Source: UBA1435 sp041663285
Lineage (GTDB): Bacteria > Patescibacteriota > Microgenomatia > UBA12405
NCBI GenBank assembly: GCA_041663285.1
Contig: JBAZSP010000001.1
Span: forward strand, 62,001 to 126,000
DNA: 64,000 nt
Reading direction: 5' to 3'
In this document: positions 23,543-31,686 of the stretch, piece after piece
Numbering within the stretch: position 1 is the first letter of the stretch
Layout: each line of letters begins with the position of its first letter
The notes under the pieces: generated by a model
What the model was told of the DNA's origin: nothing
The model's database searches: none
Seen by the model: the letters and a program-made list of their open reading frames with translations, nothing else
Program-made: the position numbers and the translations under genes

Positions 23543-24268
23543 ATGAAATTATTGTTAAAGATTTTTCTCATATTTTTACTCTTATTAATAATCATTCCGG
23601 TGGCAGCACTGGCCTATCTTGGATTTATCCCCTCTCTTAGCCCGCTATTTGGGGCCGACAAACCAAAGAGCCTTAACGTCTCCTACACCCCGGCCGACTT
23701 GGATTCTGCCAAGCAAAAAAATGGTGTTATCATGACCGAGCTGTCGACTACCTCCGAATCTACCTACGAAACCATTCGCTACAGTGGCACCAAAAACGTT
23801 TCCGCCTCTCTATCTTCGGCCGAGATTACTGCTCTGGCCAATTCCCCTACCTGGAAATATTTTCCGGTCAGCTCAATTCAGATAAAATTAAATCCAGACG
23901 GCAGTGCCGAAGCTTCGGGGATTCTCCTTTTGGACCGTTTGCCTGGTTATTTGTCCGTTCTTGGTATTAGCGCCAAAGATATTCAATCTGCCGCCAATTA
24001 TCTAAAGATTAAAGGCAACACCCCTTTCTATTTCAAAGGGGTGGCCTCAGTCACCGATAATAAAGTTTCCCTAAACACTCACCATCTGGAAATCGGTCGA
24101 TTTTCCGTTCCTACCCAAATTATCAAAGACAATCAAAAGTACCTGGTATCTCTGGCCGAAATCAGAATCAAAAGCGTCCCCGGGTTGTCGGTTAAATCAT
24201 TTTCTACCCAAAACGGGCAACTATCTTTTGATGGCACCATGCCCTCGGCAATTTCCTGGGAAAAATAA
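23543..24268 (+). CDS. Membrane-anchored hypothetical protein
   Basis: This 241-residue protein has an N-terminal hydrophobic helix (IFLIFLLLLIIIPVAALAYLGF) and a long extracytoplasmic part. The latter has alternating hydrophobic residues typical of a beta-rich lipid-binding-like fold (SVQIKLNPDGSAEASGILLL style strands, then YFKGVASVTDNKVSL). It could belong to the YpmS/LmeA-like lipid-binding class, but I would not name a family. It is followed 16 bases later by an SdpI-like gene in the same direction. Confidence 0.65.
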   Translation: MKLLLKIFLIFLLLLIIIPVAALAYLGFIPSLSPLFGADKPKSLNVSYTPADLDSAKQKNGVIMTELSTTSESTYETIRYSGTKNVSASLSSAEITALANSPTWKYFPVSSIQIKLNPDGSAEASGILLLDRLPGYLSVLGISAKDIQSAANYLKIKGNTPFYFKGVASVTDNKVSLNTHHLEIGRFSVPTQIIKDNQKYLVSLAEIRIKSVPGLSVKSFSTQNGQLSFDGTMPSAISWEK

Positions 24269-24284
24269 TTTTTCAATACTCACC

Positions 24285-24929
24285 ATGCGACTCAAATGGC
24301 AGCAGCTCTTTCCGATACTAATAATTCTGGCTACTTTTATTCTGGCCTTTTCGCTTTATTCGGAGCTTCCGGCCTTTATGGCCTCTCATTGGGGCATTAA
24401 CGGTCAAGCCGATGGCTTCATGCCCAAAAACAAAGCCTTGGCCATTATGCCGGCCATATCAATTATTCTGTATCTTTTATTTTTAATTTTACCCAAAACC
24501 GATCCATATCGCCCCAGCTTTAAGCAGTTCGAAAATCATTTTAACAATTTCCTGGTAGTTGTTTTTGGTTTTTTATTTTATCTTTTTTGTCTGATGTTAT
24601 ATTGGAATCTGGGCAATCAGTTTAACATGGGCCAGGCGTTAGCTCCGGCTTTCTCAATTATGTTTTACTTTACCGGCGTTTTAACTTCGGTCGCCCGGCG
24701 AAACTGGTTTGTCGGCATCCGTACTCCCTGGACCATGTCCTCCGATGAAGTCTGGGACAAAACCCACCAGCTCGGTGGCCGGCTTTACAAAATTGCTGCC
24801 GCCGTCAGCCTACTTGGAGTAGTCTTTCCGGATATTAGCTTTTACCTGGTTATCGGCCCGATTCTATTAGTTACCGTATTTATTTTTATTTATTCTTATG
24901 TCCAACATACAAAGCTTACTCGATCTTAA
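24285..24929 (+). CDS. SdpI/DUF1648-family membrane protein
   Basis: This membrane protein of about 214 residues has six hydrophobic segments. The N-terminal DUF1648 signature is seen in LPAFMASHWGINGQADGF. The SdpI signature RNWFVGIRTPWTMSSDEVWDKTH lies in the second half. The family includes SdpI, the immunity and signalling protein of Bacillus subtilis that senses a killing peptide. In most bacteria the role is unknown. An open frame extends upstream into the previous gene, but ATG 24285 fits the family start. The 3' end overlaps the next gene by 32 bases. Confidence 0.85.
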   Translation: MRLKWQQLFPILIILATFILAFSLYSELPAFMASHWGINGQADGFMPKNKALAIMPAISIILYLLFLILPKTDPYRPSFKQFENHFNNFLVVVFGFLFYLFCLMLYWNLGNQFNMGQALAPAFSIMFYFTGVLTSVARRNWFVGIRTPWTMSSDEVWDKTHQLGGRLYKIAAAVSLLGVVFPDISFYLVIGPILLVTVFIFIYSYVQHTKLTRS

Positions 24930-25293
24930 GTCTTTGCTGGAGTCATCCATTCTCGCTTTGGCTACCTCCTCCCCCGATGGTCACCCCAATTGCGTTGCCA
25001 TTGGGTGCATTAAAGTCGTCTCACCATCTCAACTCTTAATAACGGATAATTTTTTTAACAAAACAGCCTCTAACTTGGCTTCCAATCCTTTCGTATCATT
25101 GGCTTTTTGGTCATCCGATGGCGAAACCGGCTACCAGATTAAGGGTAAAGCCAGTTATTTCACCAGCGGTCCGTGGAAACAGGCAGTTGACGAAGATCCA
25201 AACAACAAGAATCTAGCCCACAAAGCGGCAGTTTTAGTAACAGTAACCGAAATCTGGGATCTAGCCACTCCGGCATTAATATTTAAAAAATAA
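24898..25293 (+). CDS. Pyridoxamine 5'-phosphate oxidase-like flavin protein
   Basis: This 131-residue split-barrel protein has the N-terminal strand pattern ILALATSSPDGHPNCVAIG, ITDNFFNKTASNLASNP and GYQIKGKASYFTSGP seen in FMN-binding PNPOx-like proteins. The length is that of the small single-domain members, which bind FMN, F420 or heme rather than make pyridoxal phosphate. It starts within the end of the SdpI-like gene (32-base overlap) and is followed two bases later by a dehydrogenase-like gene. Confidence 0.8.
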   Translation: MSNIQSLLDLKSLLESSILALATSSPDGHPNCVAIGCIKVVSPSQLLITDNFFNKTASNLASNPFVSLAFWSSDGETGYQIKGKASYFTSGPWKQAVDEDPNNKNLAHKAAVLVTVTEIWDLATPALIFKK

Positions 25294-25295
25294 AA

Positions 25296-26216
25296 ATGAA
25301 AATATACCTTCTTTCCCCTGTAGCTTCACAAATCTTTAACCCAGACTTTATTCGCACTCTAAAACCTCTTGGCACTGTTGTCATCGACGATAAAATCAAG
25401 TCACTATCTAAAGTTACTGGCATGACTGATTCCGAAGACAAAATAATCGCCCTTGATCCTGGCTTTTGCGACTGGCAGCTGAAAGAATCAGACATATCTT
25501 CTATCCCCAATATTAAGGCTATTTGCTTACAGTCAACCTCGTTTAGTTGGCTGGATAACGAGTACTGCCGCCAACTTAATATCCCCGTCGTTAACATTAA
25601 AAATTATTCCACCAACTCTGTTGCTGAATGGGCTGTCATGCTGGCTATGTTAGTTGCCAGAAAAATTCCTTTGGTCATCAAAAACAATTGGAACTACGAT
25701 TTTACTAATTTTCAGGGAATCGAGCTAACTGGCAAGACTGCCGGAATAATTGGCTTAGGTCATATTGGGCGTAGTATCGCCAATATTTGCCAAGGACTCG
25801 GGATGAAAGTTATCTATTGGTCCAAGAATTCCCGTGATAGCCAATTAAGCTTTGCCGACTTGCCAACACTCCTAAAAACTAGTGATTTGATTTTCCCCTG
25901 CCTTGCCCAAAACCAGGAAACGCAAGGCTTAATAACTGACAATCTGCTATTACAAATGAAGCCTAGTGCTATCTTTGTCAGCATTGTTCACACAGTCTAT
26001 AACCACCAACTGCTTTTAGATCTAGTCAAGCAAAACAAAATTTACGGCTATGCATTTGAAGAGTCGAAGCCTGCCTTTAGCTCTTACGAGGGCAATGTTT
26101 GGGCTGGGCCGGAATTAGCCTGGTGTACCGCAGAATCTTTGCAGCGTAATCACGCTTTATGGATTGAAAATATCGTTAATGCCGCAAAGGGTAATTTTCC
26201 TAACCGGATAAACTAA
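25296..26216 (+). CDS. D-2-hydroxyacid dehydrogenase-like protein lacking catalytic residues
   Basis: This 306-residue protein has the two-domain formate/glycerate dehydrogenase fold. The NAD(P) motif is intact (GIIGLGHIGRS, about 151-160). The active-site residues look lost: the catalytic Arg in the usual 'N.aRG..vd' segment is replaced (FVSIVHTVYNH, H232). The 'D.f..EP' segment reads AFEESKP, and the catalytic His site is WCTAES. It probably binds a nucleotide but may not be an active dehydrogenase. It is co-directional with the PNPOx-like gene two bases upstream. Confidence 0.8.
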   Translation: MKIYLLSPVASQIFNPDFIRTLKPLGTVVIDDKIKSLSKVTGMTDSEDKIIALDPGFCDWQLKESDISSIPNIKAICLQSTSFSWLDNEYCRQLNIPVVNIKNYSTNSVAEWAVMLAMLVARKIPLVIKNNWNYDFTNFQGIELTGKTAGIIGLGHIGRSIANICQGLGMKVIYWSKNSRDSQLSFADLPTLLKTSDLIFPCLAQNQETQGLITDNLLLQMKPSAIFVSIVHTVYNHQLLLDLVKQNKIYGYAFEESKPAFSSYEGNVWAGPELAWCTAESLQRNHALWIENIVNAAKGNFPNRIN

Positions 26217-26260
26217 AGAGTAAAATCGTCCAATTATTTCTAATTTTTTTTGTTAAGACG

Positions 26261-26266
26261 TATAAT
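26261..26266 (+). promoter_or_regulatory. -10 box of map
   Basis: TATAAT ends five bases before ATG 26272. There is no Shine-Dalgarno and no strong -35. A leaderless map-folD message is predicted. Confidence 0.5.
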
Positions 26267-26271
26267 CAGCC

Positions 26272-27039
26272 ATGGTTATCATTAAAACCCCCAAGCAGAT
26301 AGACGGCATCCGCAAGTCATCTCGGCTGGCCGCCCAGACTTTGGACTATCTAAAAAACTACGTTAAGCCCGGGGTGACCACGGAGTACCTTAACCAATTA
26401 GCCCATAAATATATCACCAACCATCAGGCAACTCCCGCCCCTCTGGGTTACGGCGGTTTTCCCAAAAGCATCTGCACTTCAGTCAACGACGTTGTCTGTC
26501 ATGGCATCCCGTCAGATCAATTAATCCTAAAAGAAGGCGATATTGTCAATCTCGACATTACCACTATTCTAAACGGCTTTTACGGCGATGTTTCGGCCAC
26601 CTATCCTGTCGGCCAAATATCGGCCGAAGCCAAAAAACTTATTGAAGTAACTCAAGAAGCCTTAGCCATTTCTATAAAAAGCCTAAAGCCCGGCGCTACT
26701 CTAAACACCTCTGTCGGCCAGATAATCGAGCCCTACGCTAACCGTTTCGGATTTAGTGTCGTTCGCGAGCTTGGTGGCCATGGAGTCGGCCTAAAATTTC
26801 ACGAAGACCCCTTCGTTTTTCACTTCTCCACCACCAAAAACGATCTAATTTTAAAATCCGGCATGATCTTTACCATTGAGCCGATGATCAACGCTTCGGC
26901 TGATTGCCGCATAACTATCGACAAGTCCGATGGCTGGACAGTCCGAACTTTCGATGGTTCTCTGTCAGCCCAGTTTGAACATACTATCCTAATTACCTCT
27001 TCAGGCCACGAAATTTTAACCATTAATTCCCAGTCATGA
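26272..27039 (+). CDS. map: Methionine aminopeptidase, type I
   Basis: This 255-residue enzyme removes the N-terminal methionine from new proteins. The five metal ligands can be seen: the two Asp in VNLDITTILNGFYGDVSATY, the His in GGHGVGLKFHEDP, the Glu in FTIEPMI, and the Glu in QFEHTIL. The substrate-side His lies in VVCHGIP. It has no zinc-finger N-terminal extension. The stop overlaps folD by four bases (ATGA). Confidence 0.96.
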   Translation: MVIIKTPKQIDGIRKSSRLAAQTLDYLKNYVKPGVTTEYLNQLAHKYITNHQATPAPLGYGGFPKSICTSVNDVVCHGIPSDQLILKEGDIVNLDITTILNGFYGDVSATYPVGQISAEAKKLIEVTQEALAISIKSLKPGATLNTSVGQIIEPYANRFGFSVVRELGGHGVGLKFHEDPFVFHFSTTKNDLILKSGMIFTIEPMINASADCRITIDKSDGWTVRTFDGSLSAQFEHTILITSSGHEILTINSQS

Positions 27040-27869
27040 TTCTACTTGACGGCAAAGCCACCTCCTTAAAAATTCTTCAGGATCAAAAAGCCAAAATTGC
27101 TAATCTGCCAAAACCGCCCCGTTTGGATATTATCTTAGTCGGTGACGATCCGTCTTCTCTCCAATACGTCTCGATGAAACAAAAGAAAGCTGATTTAGTC
27201 GGTATTTTGTGCCAGATCCACCGTCTGCCGGCCGATTCCACCACCGCCAAAGTTTCCGCTCTAATATCGTCCCTGAACCTCGATTCAGCCGTAACCGGTA
27301 TTTTGGTCCAGCTACCGCTGCCCAAAAACTTCAATACCCAGGAAATTCTTAACACCATCGATCCTAGCAAAGACGTCGACGGCTTAACCGCCACTAATCT
27401 TGGCTTGATGTTCCAAAAAAATCCTGCCGCCATTGCTTCGGCTACTCCCCAAGCTGTTTTGGCCTTGTTAGATAATTATCAAATTTCTCTCGAATCAAAA
27501 GATGTCGTAATTATTGGCCGCAGCCCCCATATCGGCCTTCCTCTTGTTGCCCTAATGCTTCAGCGTAACGCCACCGTGACAGTTTGTCATTCCTATACTC
27601 CCCATCTTTCCGCGGCTACCGGTATGGCCGATGTTGTCATTACCGCCGTCGGTAAACAAAATTTTATTACCGGAAGTATGGTTAAAGAGGGGAGTATTAT
27701 AATCGATATCGGCCTAAGCCAGGATCCTCAAACCGGTAAACTTGTTGGCGATGTTGATTTTGACTCCGTTGCTCCCAAATGTTCCTATATCACCCCTGTT
27801 CCCGGCGGCATCGGCCCCATGACTATCGCCTGCCTTTTGAATAATGTGTATAATATCTCACATAAATAA
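27036..27869 (+). CDS. folD: Methylenetetrahydrofolate dehydrogenase / cyclohydrolase
   Basis: This 277-residue bifunctional enzyme interconverts 5,10-methylene-THF, methenyl-THF and 10-formyl-THF. The catalytic Tyr-x3-Lys lies in YVSMKQKKAD. VQLPLP, DVDGL and the NADP-binding IIGRSPHIGLPL follow, with the closing signature TPVPGGIGPMT. It is coupled to map by an ATGA overlap and to the next small gene by TAATG. One-carbon units from FolD feed initiator-tRNA formylation and nucleotide synthesis, which fits its place beside map. Confidence 0.96.
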   Translation: MILLDGKATSLKILQDQKAKIANLPKPPRLDIILVGDDPSSLQYVSMKQKKADLVGILCQIHRLPADSTTAKVSALISSLNLDSAVTGILVQLPLPKNFNTQEILNTIDPSKDVDGLTATNLGLMFQKNPAAIASATPQAVLALLDNYQISLESKDVVIIGRSPHIGLPLVALMLQRNATVTVCHSYTPHLSAATGMADVVITAVGKQNFITGSMVKEGSIIIDIGLSQDPQTGKLVGDVDFDSVAPKCSYITPVPGGIGPMTIACLLNNVYNISHK

Positions 27870-28096
27870 TGCCTACTCATTTAGAATTGGCTTTACAGAA
27901 AATCCACGAAGCCGCGACTTCTTCTCTCCGGCCTGAAGTCGCCTTAGGGGCTGTCATGAAGATGCGAGCCTCTATTTTACCAAAAGGTAGCTCGCCAGAG
28001 CAAGCTCAAACAATATTAGCTGCACTCAACCTAGCCCAGCAAAGACTAAGAGAAGCTATCGTTGGCGAGGCAGGCCAGACACCGCCACAACGATAA
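27869..28096 (+). CDS. Hypothetical small helical protein
   Basis: This 75-residue protein's start shares one base with the folD stop (TAATG). The sequence is mostly helical (LELALQKIHEAA, PEQAQTILAALNLAQQRLREAI) with a Pro-rich end (TPPQR). No family, membrane segment or motif is recognised. The tight coupling to folD is the main support. Confidence 0.5.
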   Translation: MPTHLELALQKIHEAATSSLRPEVALGAVMKMRASILPKGSSPEQAQTILAALNLAQQRLREAIVGEAGQTPPQR

Positions 28097-28131
28097 AAAC
28101 ACCAATCAGAATACTCTAACACATCTTCGTT

Positions 28132-28431
28132 TTGCAGTCTGGTAAACAAATTTACAATCCCTTATATTTGCCCCTAGTGTCAATCTGTAAACAAGAAAAC
28201 TGTACTGCTTGCCAGGCTTGGTTCAAATGGTGCCAACGACTTCGGTCTAACAATCTTAATGCTAACGGGAATCCTGTGCCTGGAAGTATACCTGCCTCGG
28301 AGGTCCATAATAACAAATATCGGGTTTATCTTGGATCACTTTATGTAGAGCAAAGGCCGCCTGTTCCGGCAGAACCTTGTCAAACTATGGTACCCGTCTT
28401 TGAAGATCTTCGTCGACGGGGAATAATCTGA
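28132..28431 (+). CDS. Hypothetical Cys-motif protein
   Basis: This 99-residue frame starts at TTG 28132. It carries a tight cysteine cluster CKQENCTACQAWFKWC (C-x4-C-x2-C-x5-C) near residue 20, compatible with a zinc or Fe-S knuckle. The rest is polar, with a later single Cys (EPCQTM). There is no recognisable family. The start codon is uncertain because TTG has no Shine-Dalgarno. Pattern and codon use look like coding sequence, but confidence is limited. Confidence 0.45.
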   Translation: MQSGKQIYNPLYLPLVSICKQENCTACQAWFKWCQRLRSNNLNANGNPVPGSIPASEVHNNKYRVYLGSLYVEQRPPVPAEPCQTMVPVFEDLRRRGII

Positions 28432-28443
28432 TAGAATTAAATT

Positions 28444-28686
28444 GTGCGTATAAAACTTTTTGATCGGGGCTCGCCTCAAGGCAAGCAGCTTTTTGCCAAT
28501 ATCGAAACTTTATGTAAGCGCCTTCAAATCGACTACGACCCTGAGTATATTAAAGACATGAGCAGAGTATATTCTATGGGTATTCAGGGCAAAACAGTCC
28601 TTATGGTCGACAACGAAGTTGCTTTTGTCGACCGCTATCCTTCTATCCGCGAGCTAGAAACAATTCTACAGGACTATATTAAATAA
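28444..28686 (+). CDS. Thioredoxin-fold small protein without CxxC
   Basis: This 80-residue protein resembles the small MTH895/'redox-active disulfide protein 2' thioredoxins in length and pattern: IKLFDRG, NIETLCKRLQIDYD, IKDMSRVYSMGIQGKTVLMVDNEVAFVDRYPSIREL. Where these have C-x-x-C the sequence is GSPQGK (residues 9-14), so it cannot form the redox disulfide. A TAGAAT ends six bases before GTG 28444. The end overlaps the convergent tatD gene by 21 bases. Confidence 0.6.
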   Translation: MRIKLFDRGSPQGKQLFANIETLCKRLQIDYDPEYIKDMSRVYSMGIQGKTVLMVDNEVAFVDRYPSIRELETILQDYIK

Positions 28687-29451
28687 GTTAGCTGCATTCT
28701 TGTCAATAATTTCTTCCGTTTCTTCAAATCCCATCGTCCAAATTTTAGCTATCTTTTTATAAATAAATTCCACATATTCCGGTTTATTAGTCTGCCCTCG
28801 GTAGGGCAGGGGAGCCAGAAAAGGGCTGTCGGTTTCGGCCAATAATCTATCTTTCGGTATCGCCGCTACTACTTCACTTAGTCCAACTTCATAAGTCAAA
28901 TTCCCGTCAATGCCAAAATACCAACCCTGTCCCAAATCCAGCACCTTTTTTATCCTTTTCTTACCGCCGGCATAGCAGTGGAACACACCTTTTAAGTGCT
29001 TATATTCGGCCAATATTTTTATCACCTCATCTGCCGCTTTTCGGGCATGGATGATTAAGGGTAGGTTATTTTTTTGAGCTAATTCAACTTGCCCCCTAAA
29101 TAGCCTTTCCTGCTCTACCGGGCTTCTCTCGCTTTCATCCGGTGGGGGAGGGCTAAAATCTAAACCCGTTTCCCCTATTGCCACCACATTTTTATTTTTA
29201 TCCCCATCGATCAATATTCTTAACTCTTCCAACTGCTTTTCGATTGGAGTTGTATTTTCTGGATCAGTGCATTGGGGGTGCACCCCCACACTTGCCCAAA
29301 ACTGGCCAATATTTTGCTTCGCCAGTTCAACGTTCTCTCTCGAATCCGCCAGATTGCTCGCAGCTAAAATTATTTTTACACCTTGAGCCAAAGACAGCCC
29401 CGCCGCTGCGGGGCAAAATCTTTTTGATAAATGGGCATGAGTATCGATCAT
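28666..29451 (-). CDS. tatD: TatD-family metal-dependent deoxyribonuclease
   Basis: This 261-residue TIM-barrel hydrolase has the metal ligands in MIDTHAHL (His-x-His), GETGLDF (Glu), LIIHARKA (His), FHCYAG (His) and AETDSPF (Asp). These define the TatD 3'-5' DNase/RNase family, implicated in DNA repair and oxidative damage. The insert SPPPPDESERSPVEQERLF is the family's usual linker with an extra Pro/Ser stretch. It converges on the thioredoxin-like gene by 21 bases. Confidence 0.92.
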   Translation of the reverse strand: MIDTHAHLSKRFCPAAAGLSLAQGVKIILAASNLADSRENVELAKQNIGQFWASVGVHPQCTDPENTTPIEKQLEELRILIDGDKNKNVVAIGETGLDFSPPPPDESERSPVEQERLFRGQVELAQKNNLPLIIHARKAADEVIKILAEYKHLKGVFHCYAGGKKRIKKVLDLGQGWYFGIDGNLTYEVGLSEVVAAIPKDRLLAETDSPFLAPLPYRGQTNKPEYVEFIYKKIAKIWTMGFEETEEIIDKNAANLFNIVL

Positions 29452-29457
29452 AACGAT

Positions 29458-29486
29458 TTATCATTTTAACTTATTTTTTCTATAAT
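29458..29486 (+). promoter_or_regulatory. Promoter for the 29492 ORF
   Basis: TTATCA (29458-29463) and TATAAT (29481-29486) are separated by 17 bases. The start of transcription should be at about the ATG itself (29492), giving a leaderless transcript. Confidence 0.6.
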
Positions 29487-29491
29487 CTACT

Positions 29492-29884
29492 ATGCCTTTA
29501 GCCATCTATACCTTTAGAACTTTTCCGATGGTTAAAGACCTAAAAAAGCAATTTGCTGGTCTCTTTGTTTTTAGCCATCTCAAGTCCGATATCGAATCTT
29601 TTTCCGCTCCAACTGGTAACCTAAATCTAACTGTTCCGTTTCCTGTCGACTATTTTGATATGTCGAGTAATCGTTTCCCTCTTATTATCTTTGGATTCCA
29701 AATGCCCAACTTTTCAATATTCTTATTAGTGTTTTCGAGCTTGACGTTCTTAGTGCCACCACCACGCTCTTACGCATTTGGTGACATCGGTGGGCTTACC
29801 CCTTTTATTAAGTCAATGCAAAAAGACTTTATGGAAGTAGAATTGCGGGGGATGATTTATTCACGTAGCGACCACGACACCTAA
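29492..29884 (+). CDS. Hypothetical protein, possibly a decayed gene
   Basis: This 130-residue frame has a good leaderless promoter. The first 40 residues look like a folded protein (YTFRTFPMVKDLKKQFAGLFVFSHLKSDIESF). The remainder is less regular, with a hydrophobic block (SIFLLVFSSLTFLVPP) and a polar end. It may be a gene fused by frameshift to non-coding sequence. No homologous family is recognised, and no repair by a one-base shift was obvious when the other frames were read. Confidence 0.4.
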   Translation: MPLAIYTFRTFPMVKDLKKQFAGLFVFSHLKSDIESFSAPTGNLNLTVPFPVDYFDMSSNRFPLIIFGFQMPNFSIFLLVFSSLTFLVPPPRSYAFGDIGGLTPFIKSMQKDFMEVELRGMIYSRSDHDT

Positions 29885-29905
29885 CACGGCGCATACGCCG
29901 AAACG

Positions 29906-29934
29906 TTGAGAAAGATTTTCTTTTAGCTTATACT
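29906..29934 (+). promoter_or_regulatory. Promoter for the Cys-rich membrane protein
   Basis: TTGAGA (29906-29911) and TATACT (29929-29934) are 17 bases apart. The start codon GTG 29944 lies nine bases after the -10, so the leader is two to three bases at most. A small CGGCG/CGCCG hairpin (29887-29900) precedes it. Confidence 0.6.
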
Positions 29935-29943
29935 TTTTTACAA

Positions 29944-30336
29944 GTGAAAAAGAAGAACATACTTTTCGTCATCCTTATTCTCGTAGTACTCGTAGCTCCT
30001 TTATATTATATTTTTAATAAAAGCACTCCTTGTTCAACAAACTCAGATTGTCAAAGAGATCAGACATGCACTGATAAAAAATGTGTTAAAGTAGGTTGCC
30101 TTGGGGAAGGAGAAGCACCTCTCGCCGCCTCAGCAAACCCCGAAGCATCCGCTCATCGCCCCAACAAATGTTGTTCTGGATATTCAAAGGTAACACCCGC
30201 CAGGCAATATGACGAAAATTGCCGTTACCAAATCATGCCAGGAGCCATAAGTTTTTTTTGTAGTAAAAAATGCGGCAATGGGTCATGTGATGATGGCGAA
30301 ACAAAATGTAACTGTCCCCAGGATTGCAAAAGCTAA
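29944..30336 (+). CDS. Membrane-anchored Cys-rich extracellular protein
   Basis: This 130-residue protein starts at GTG. It has one N-terminal helix (ILFVILILVVLVAPLYYIF) and an outside part with many cysteines in three modules: CSTNSDCQRDQTCTDKKC, then NKCCSGYSK, then CGNGSCDDGETKCNCPQDC. The last is the familiar CGNG-C-G-E-C-CP-DC motif of secreted bacterial and archaeal proteins, likely disulfide-bonded. The function is unknown. The gap 30337-30491 after it contains a TATAAT at 30411 but no gene. Confidence 0.65.
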   Translation: MKKKNILFVILILVVLVAPLYYIFNKSTPCSTNSDCQRDQTCTDKKCVKVGCLGEGEAPLAASANPEASAHRPNKCCSGYSKVTPARQYDENCRYQIMPGAISFFCSKKCGNGSCDDGETKCNCPQDCKS

Positions 30337-30491
30337 AGAAAACTTCTTCGTCGCTTCGCTCCTTCGATCCCGTTGCACTCGTTCTCTCATATTGCTCGCG
30401 AGATGGGGGGTATAATCAATTCTATCTGGCGGCAACATTAGATACTCGCAAACATTAGGCGAAATTTATTTTAAATACCTTTAAAATATTT

Positions 30492-31052
30492 ATGAAAAAA
30501 TATAAGAATATTTGGAATCTGGCGGTAAAATATTTAGAGAAAGGCATCAATAAAGATTTTGTGATTCATACCGAAGGAGTAGTTAAGGCTATGAAATTGA
30601 TTCTTAAAAAGGAAAAAGGTAATCCGGATATTTTGATACCGGCCGCTATGCTTCACGATGTAGGCTGGGCAAAAGTTCCAAAAAAATATCAATGTACCAC
30701 CAACAAAACAGACAAGTTGCAGGGAATGAAACTTCATATTAAATTTGCCCCAGAAATTATTAGAGAAATTCTAAAGTCGTTAAATTATAATGTTTTTCAG
30801 ATTAATGAAATAATTGATATTGTCAAAGCCCATAAGTTTAAAAACCCCAAAAAACTTAGTAAGCAAATATTGATTGATGCCGATCAACTTTCCGACGCAT
30901 TCAAGAAACAATTCTACAGTGATGCAAAAGCTTACAAAATGACACCAGAAAATAATTATTATATTAGAATAAAGGATAATAATTTCTACACCAAAGTTGC
31001 GAAAGATATATTTTTGGAACAGATGGGGCAAAGAAGGAAAGAATTCGTGTGA
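30492..31052 (+). CDS. HD-domain metal-dependent phosphohydrolase
   Basis: This 186-residue HD-superfamily protein has the ligands in FVIHTEGVVKAM (His), AAMLHDVGWA (His-Asp), a His in the following helix region (LHIKFAPE or VKAHKF) and LIDADQLSD (Asp). Such proteins hydrolyse phosphate esters of nucleotides or signal molecules. The gene is A/T-rich with many Lys, Ile and Asn codons, unlike its neighbours, which hints at a different origin. It overlaps the next gene by GTGA. Confidence 0.8.
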   Translation: MKKYKNIWNLAVKYLEKGINKDFVIHTEGVVKAMKLILKKEKGNPDILIPAAMLHDVGWAKVPKKYQCTTNKTDKLQGMKLHIKFAPEIIREILKSLNYNVFQINEIIDIVKAHKFKNPKKLSKQILIDADQLSDAFKKQFYSDAKAYKMTPENNYYIRIKDNNFYTKVAKDIFLEQMGQRRKEFV

Positions 31053-31639
31053 AAATATTTCTCATCGGTCCGGGTGGTGTTGGCAAATCAACTTCTGGGC
31101 AGATATTAGCAGGTTTGCTTGGTTACAATTTCATCGATCTAGACACGGAATTCTGCCAACGTCTTGAAAATGTTGGTGACTACATAAAAAGGCATGGCTA
31201 CGAAAAATACTGCTACGAAAATTCAAAACTATTTTATGAAATCATAAGCCAGCATTTAGAAAATTTTGTTTTCTCTCTATCGTCTGGATTTTTGGTTCAC
31301 GAAAATATGGATAATTTAACCATGAAGCACAAACGTACTTTGAAAGATCTGGGAATTTCCATTTTGTTACTTCCGTCTAGGTCTTTAGCCACCAGTACCA
31401 GAATTGTGGTTAGCAGGCAACTTTTAAGGGGTTTTGGTCTAAAGGAAGACAGAGAAAAAACAAAAATTATTCAACGCTATCCAAAATATAAGAAGATGGG
31501 CGATATAAAAATCTTTTCGCATGCTAAGCCCGAAGCCATCGCCAGCCAAATGAAAGAAAAAGTCGCATTTTATATCGAAAAAAACAAAAACATCATTACA
31601 AAAGGTGGTCATAAAATCTTAACACTGTTGGTAGGTTAG
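31049..31639 (+). CDS. Shikimate kinase-like P-loop kinase
   Basis: This 196-residue P-loop protein begins IFLIGPGGVGKSTSGQIL, followed by FIDLDTEFCQR. Both are strongly AroK-like (Walker A and the D-x-D for Mg and substrate). The later signatures are off: the shikimate-binding Arg segment reads GYEKYCYENS with no Arg, and the 'GGG' segment reads SLSSGF. The lid region RGFGLKED...RYPKYKKMGDI is recognisable. It is therefore probably a kinase of another small molecule. No other aromatic-pathway gene is near. It is translationally coupled to the HD gene. Confidence 0.7.
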   Translation: MKIFLIGPGGVGKSTSGQILAGLLGYNFIDLDTEFCQRLENVGDYIKRHGYEKYCYENSKLFYEIISQHLENFVFSLSSGFLVHENMDNLTMKHKRTLKDLGISILLLPSRSLATSTRIVVSRQLLRGFGLKEDREKTKIIQRYPKYKKMGDIKIFSHAKPEAIASQMKEKVAFYIEKNKNIITKGGHKILTLLVG

Positions 31640-31667
31640 AATAGGAAAATTTGCAGTACCTTGCATT

Positions 31668-31676
31668 TGTTATAAT
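31668..31676 (+). promoter_or_regulatory. Extended -10 promoter of the Nudix-like gene
   Basis: TGTTATAAT is an exact TGnTATAAT motif. It ends ten bases before ATG 31687 and lies inside the longer open frame that begins at TTG 31651, so the ATG is the better start. Confidence 0.55.
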
Positions 31677-31686
31677 CATCCTAACT

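Noticed and set aside
28190..28260. GGTTCAAAT resembling a tRNA T-arm
   Set aside because: It lies inside an open frame and no acceptor, D or anticodon arms can be folded around it. No tRNA was found in the window.
29887..29900. CGGCG-CATA-CGCCG hairpin as a terminator after the 29492 ORF
   Set aside because: The stem is only five pairs and is followed by A-rich sequence without a T-tract; at most it is a weak structure.
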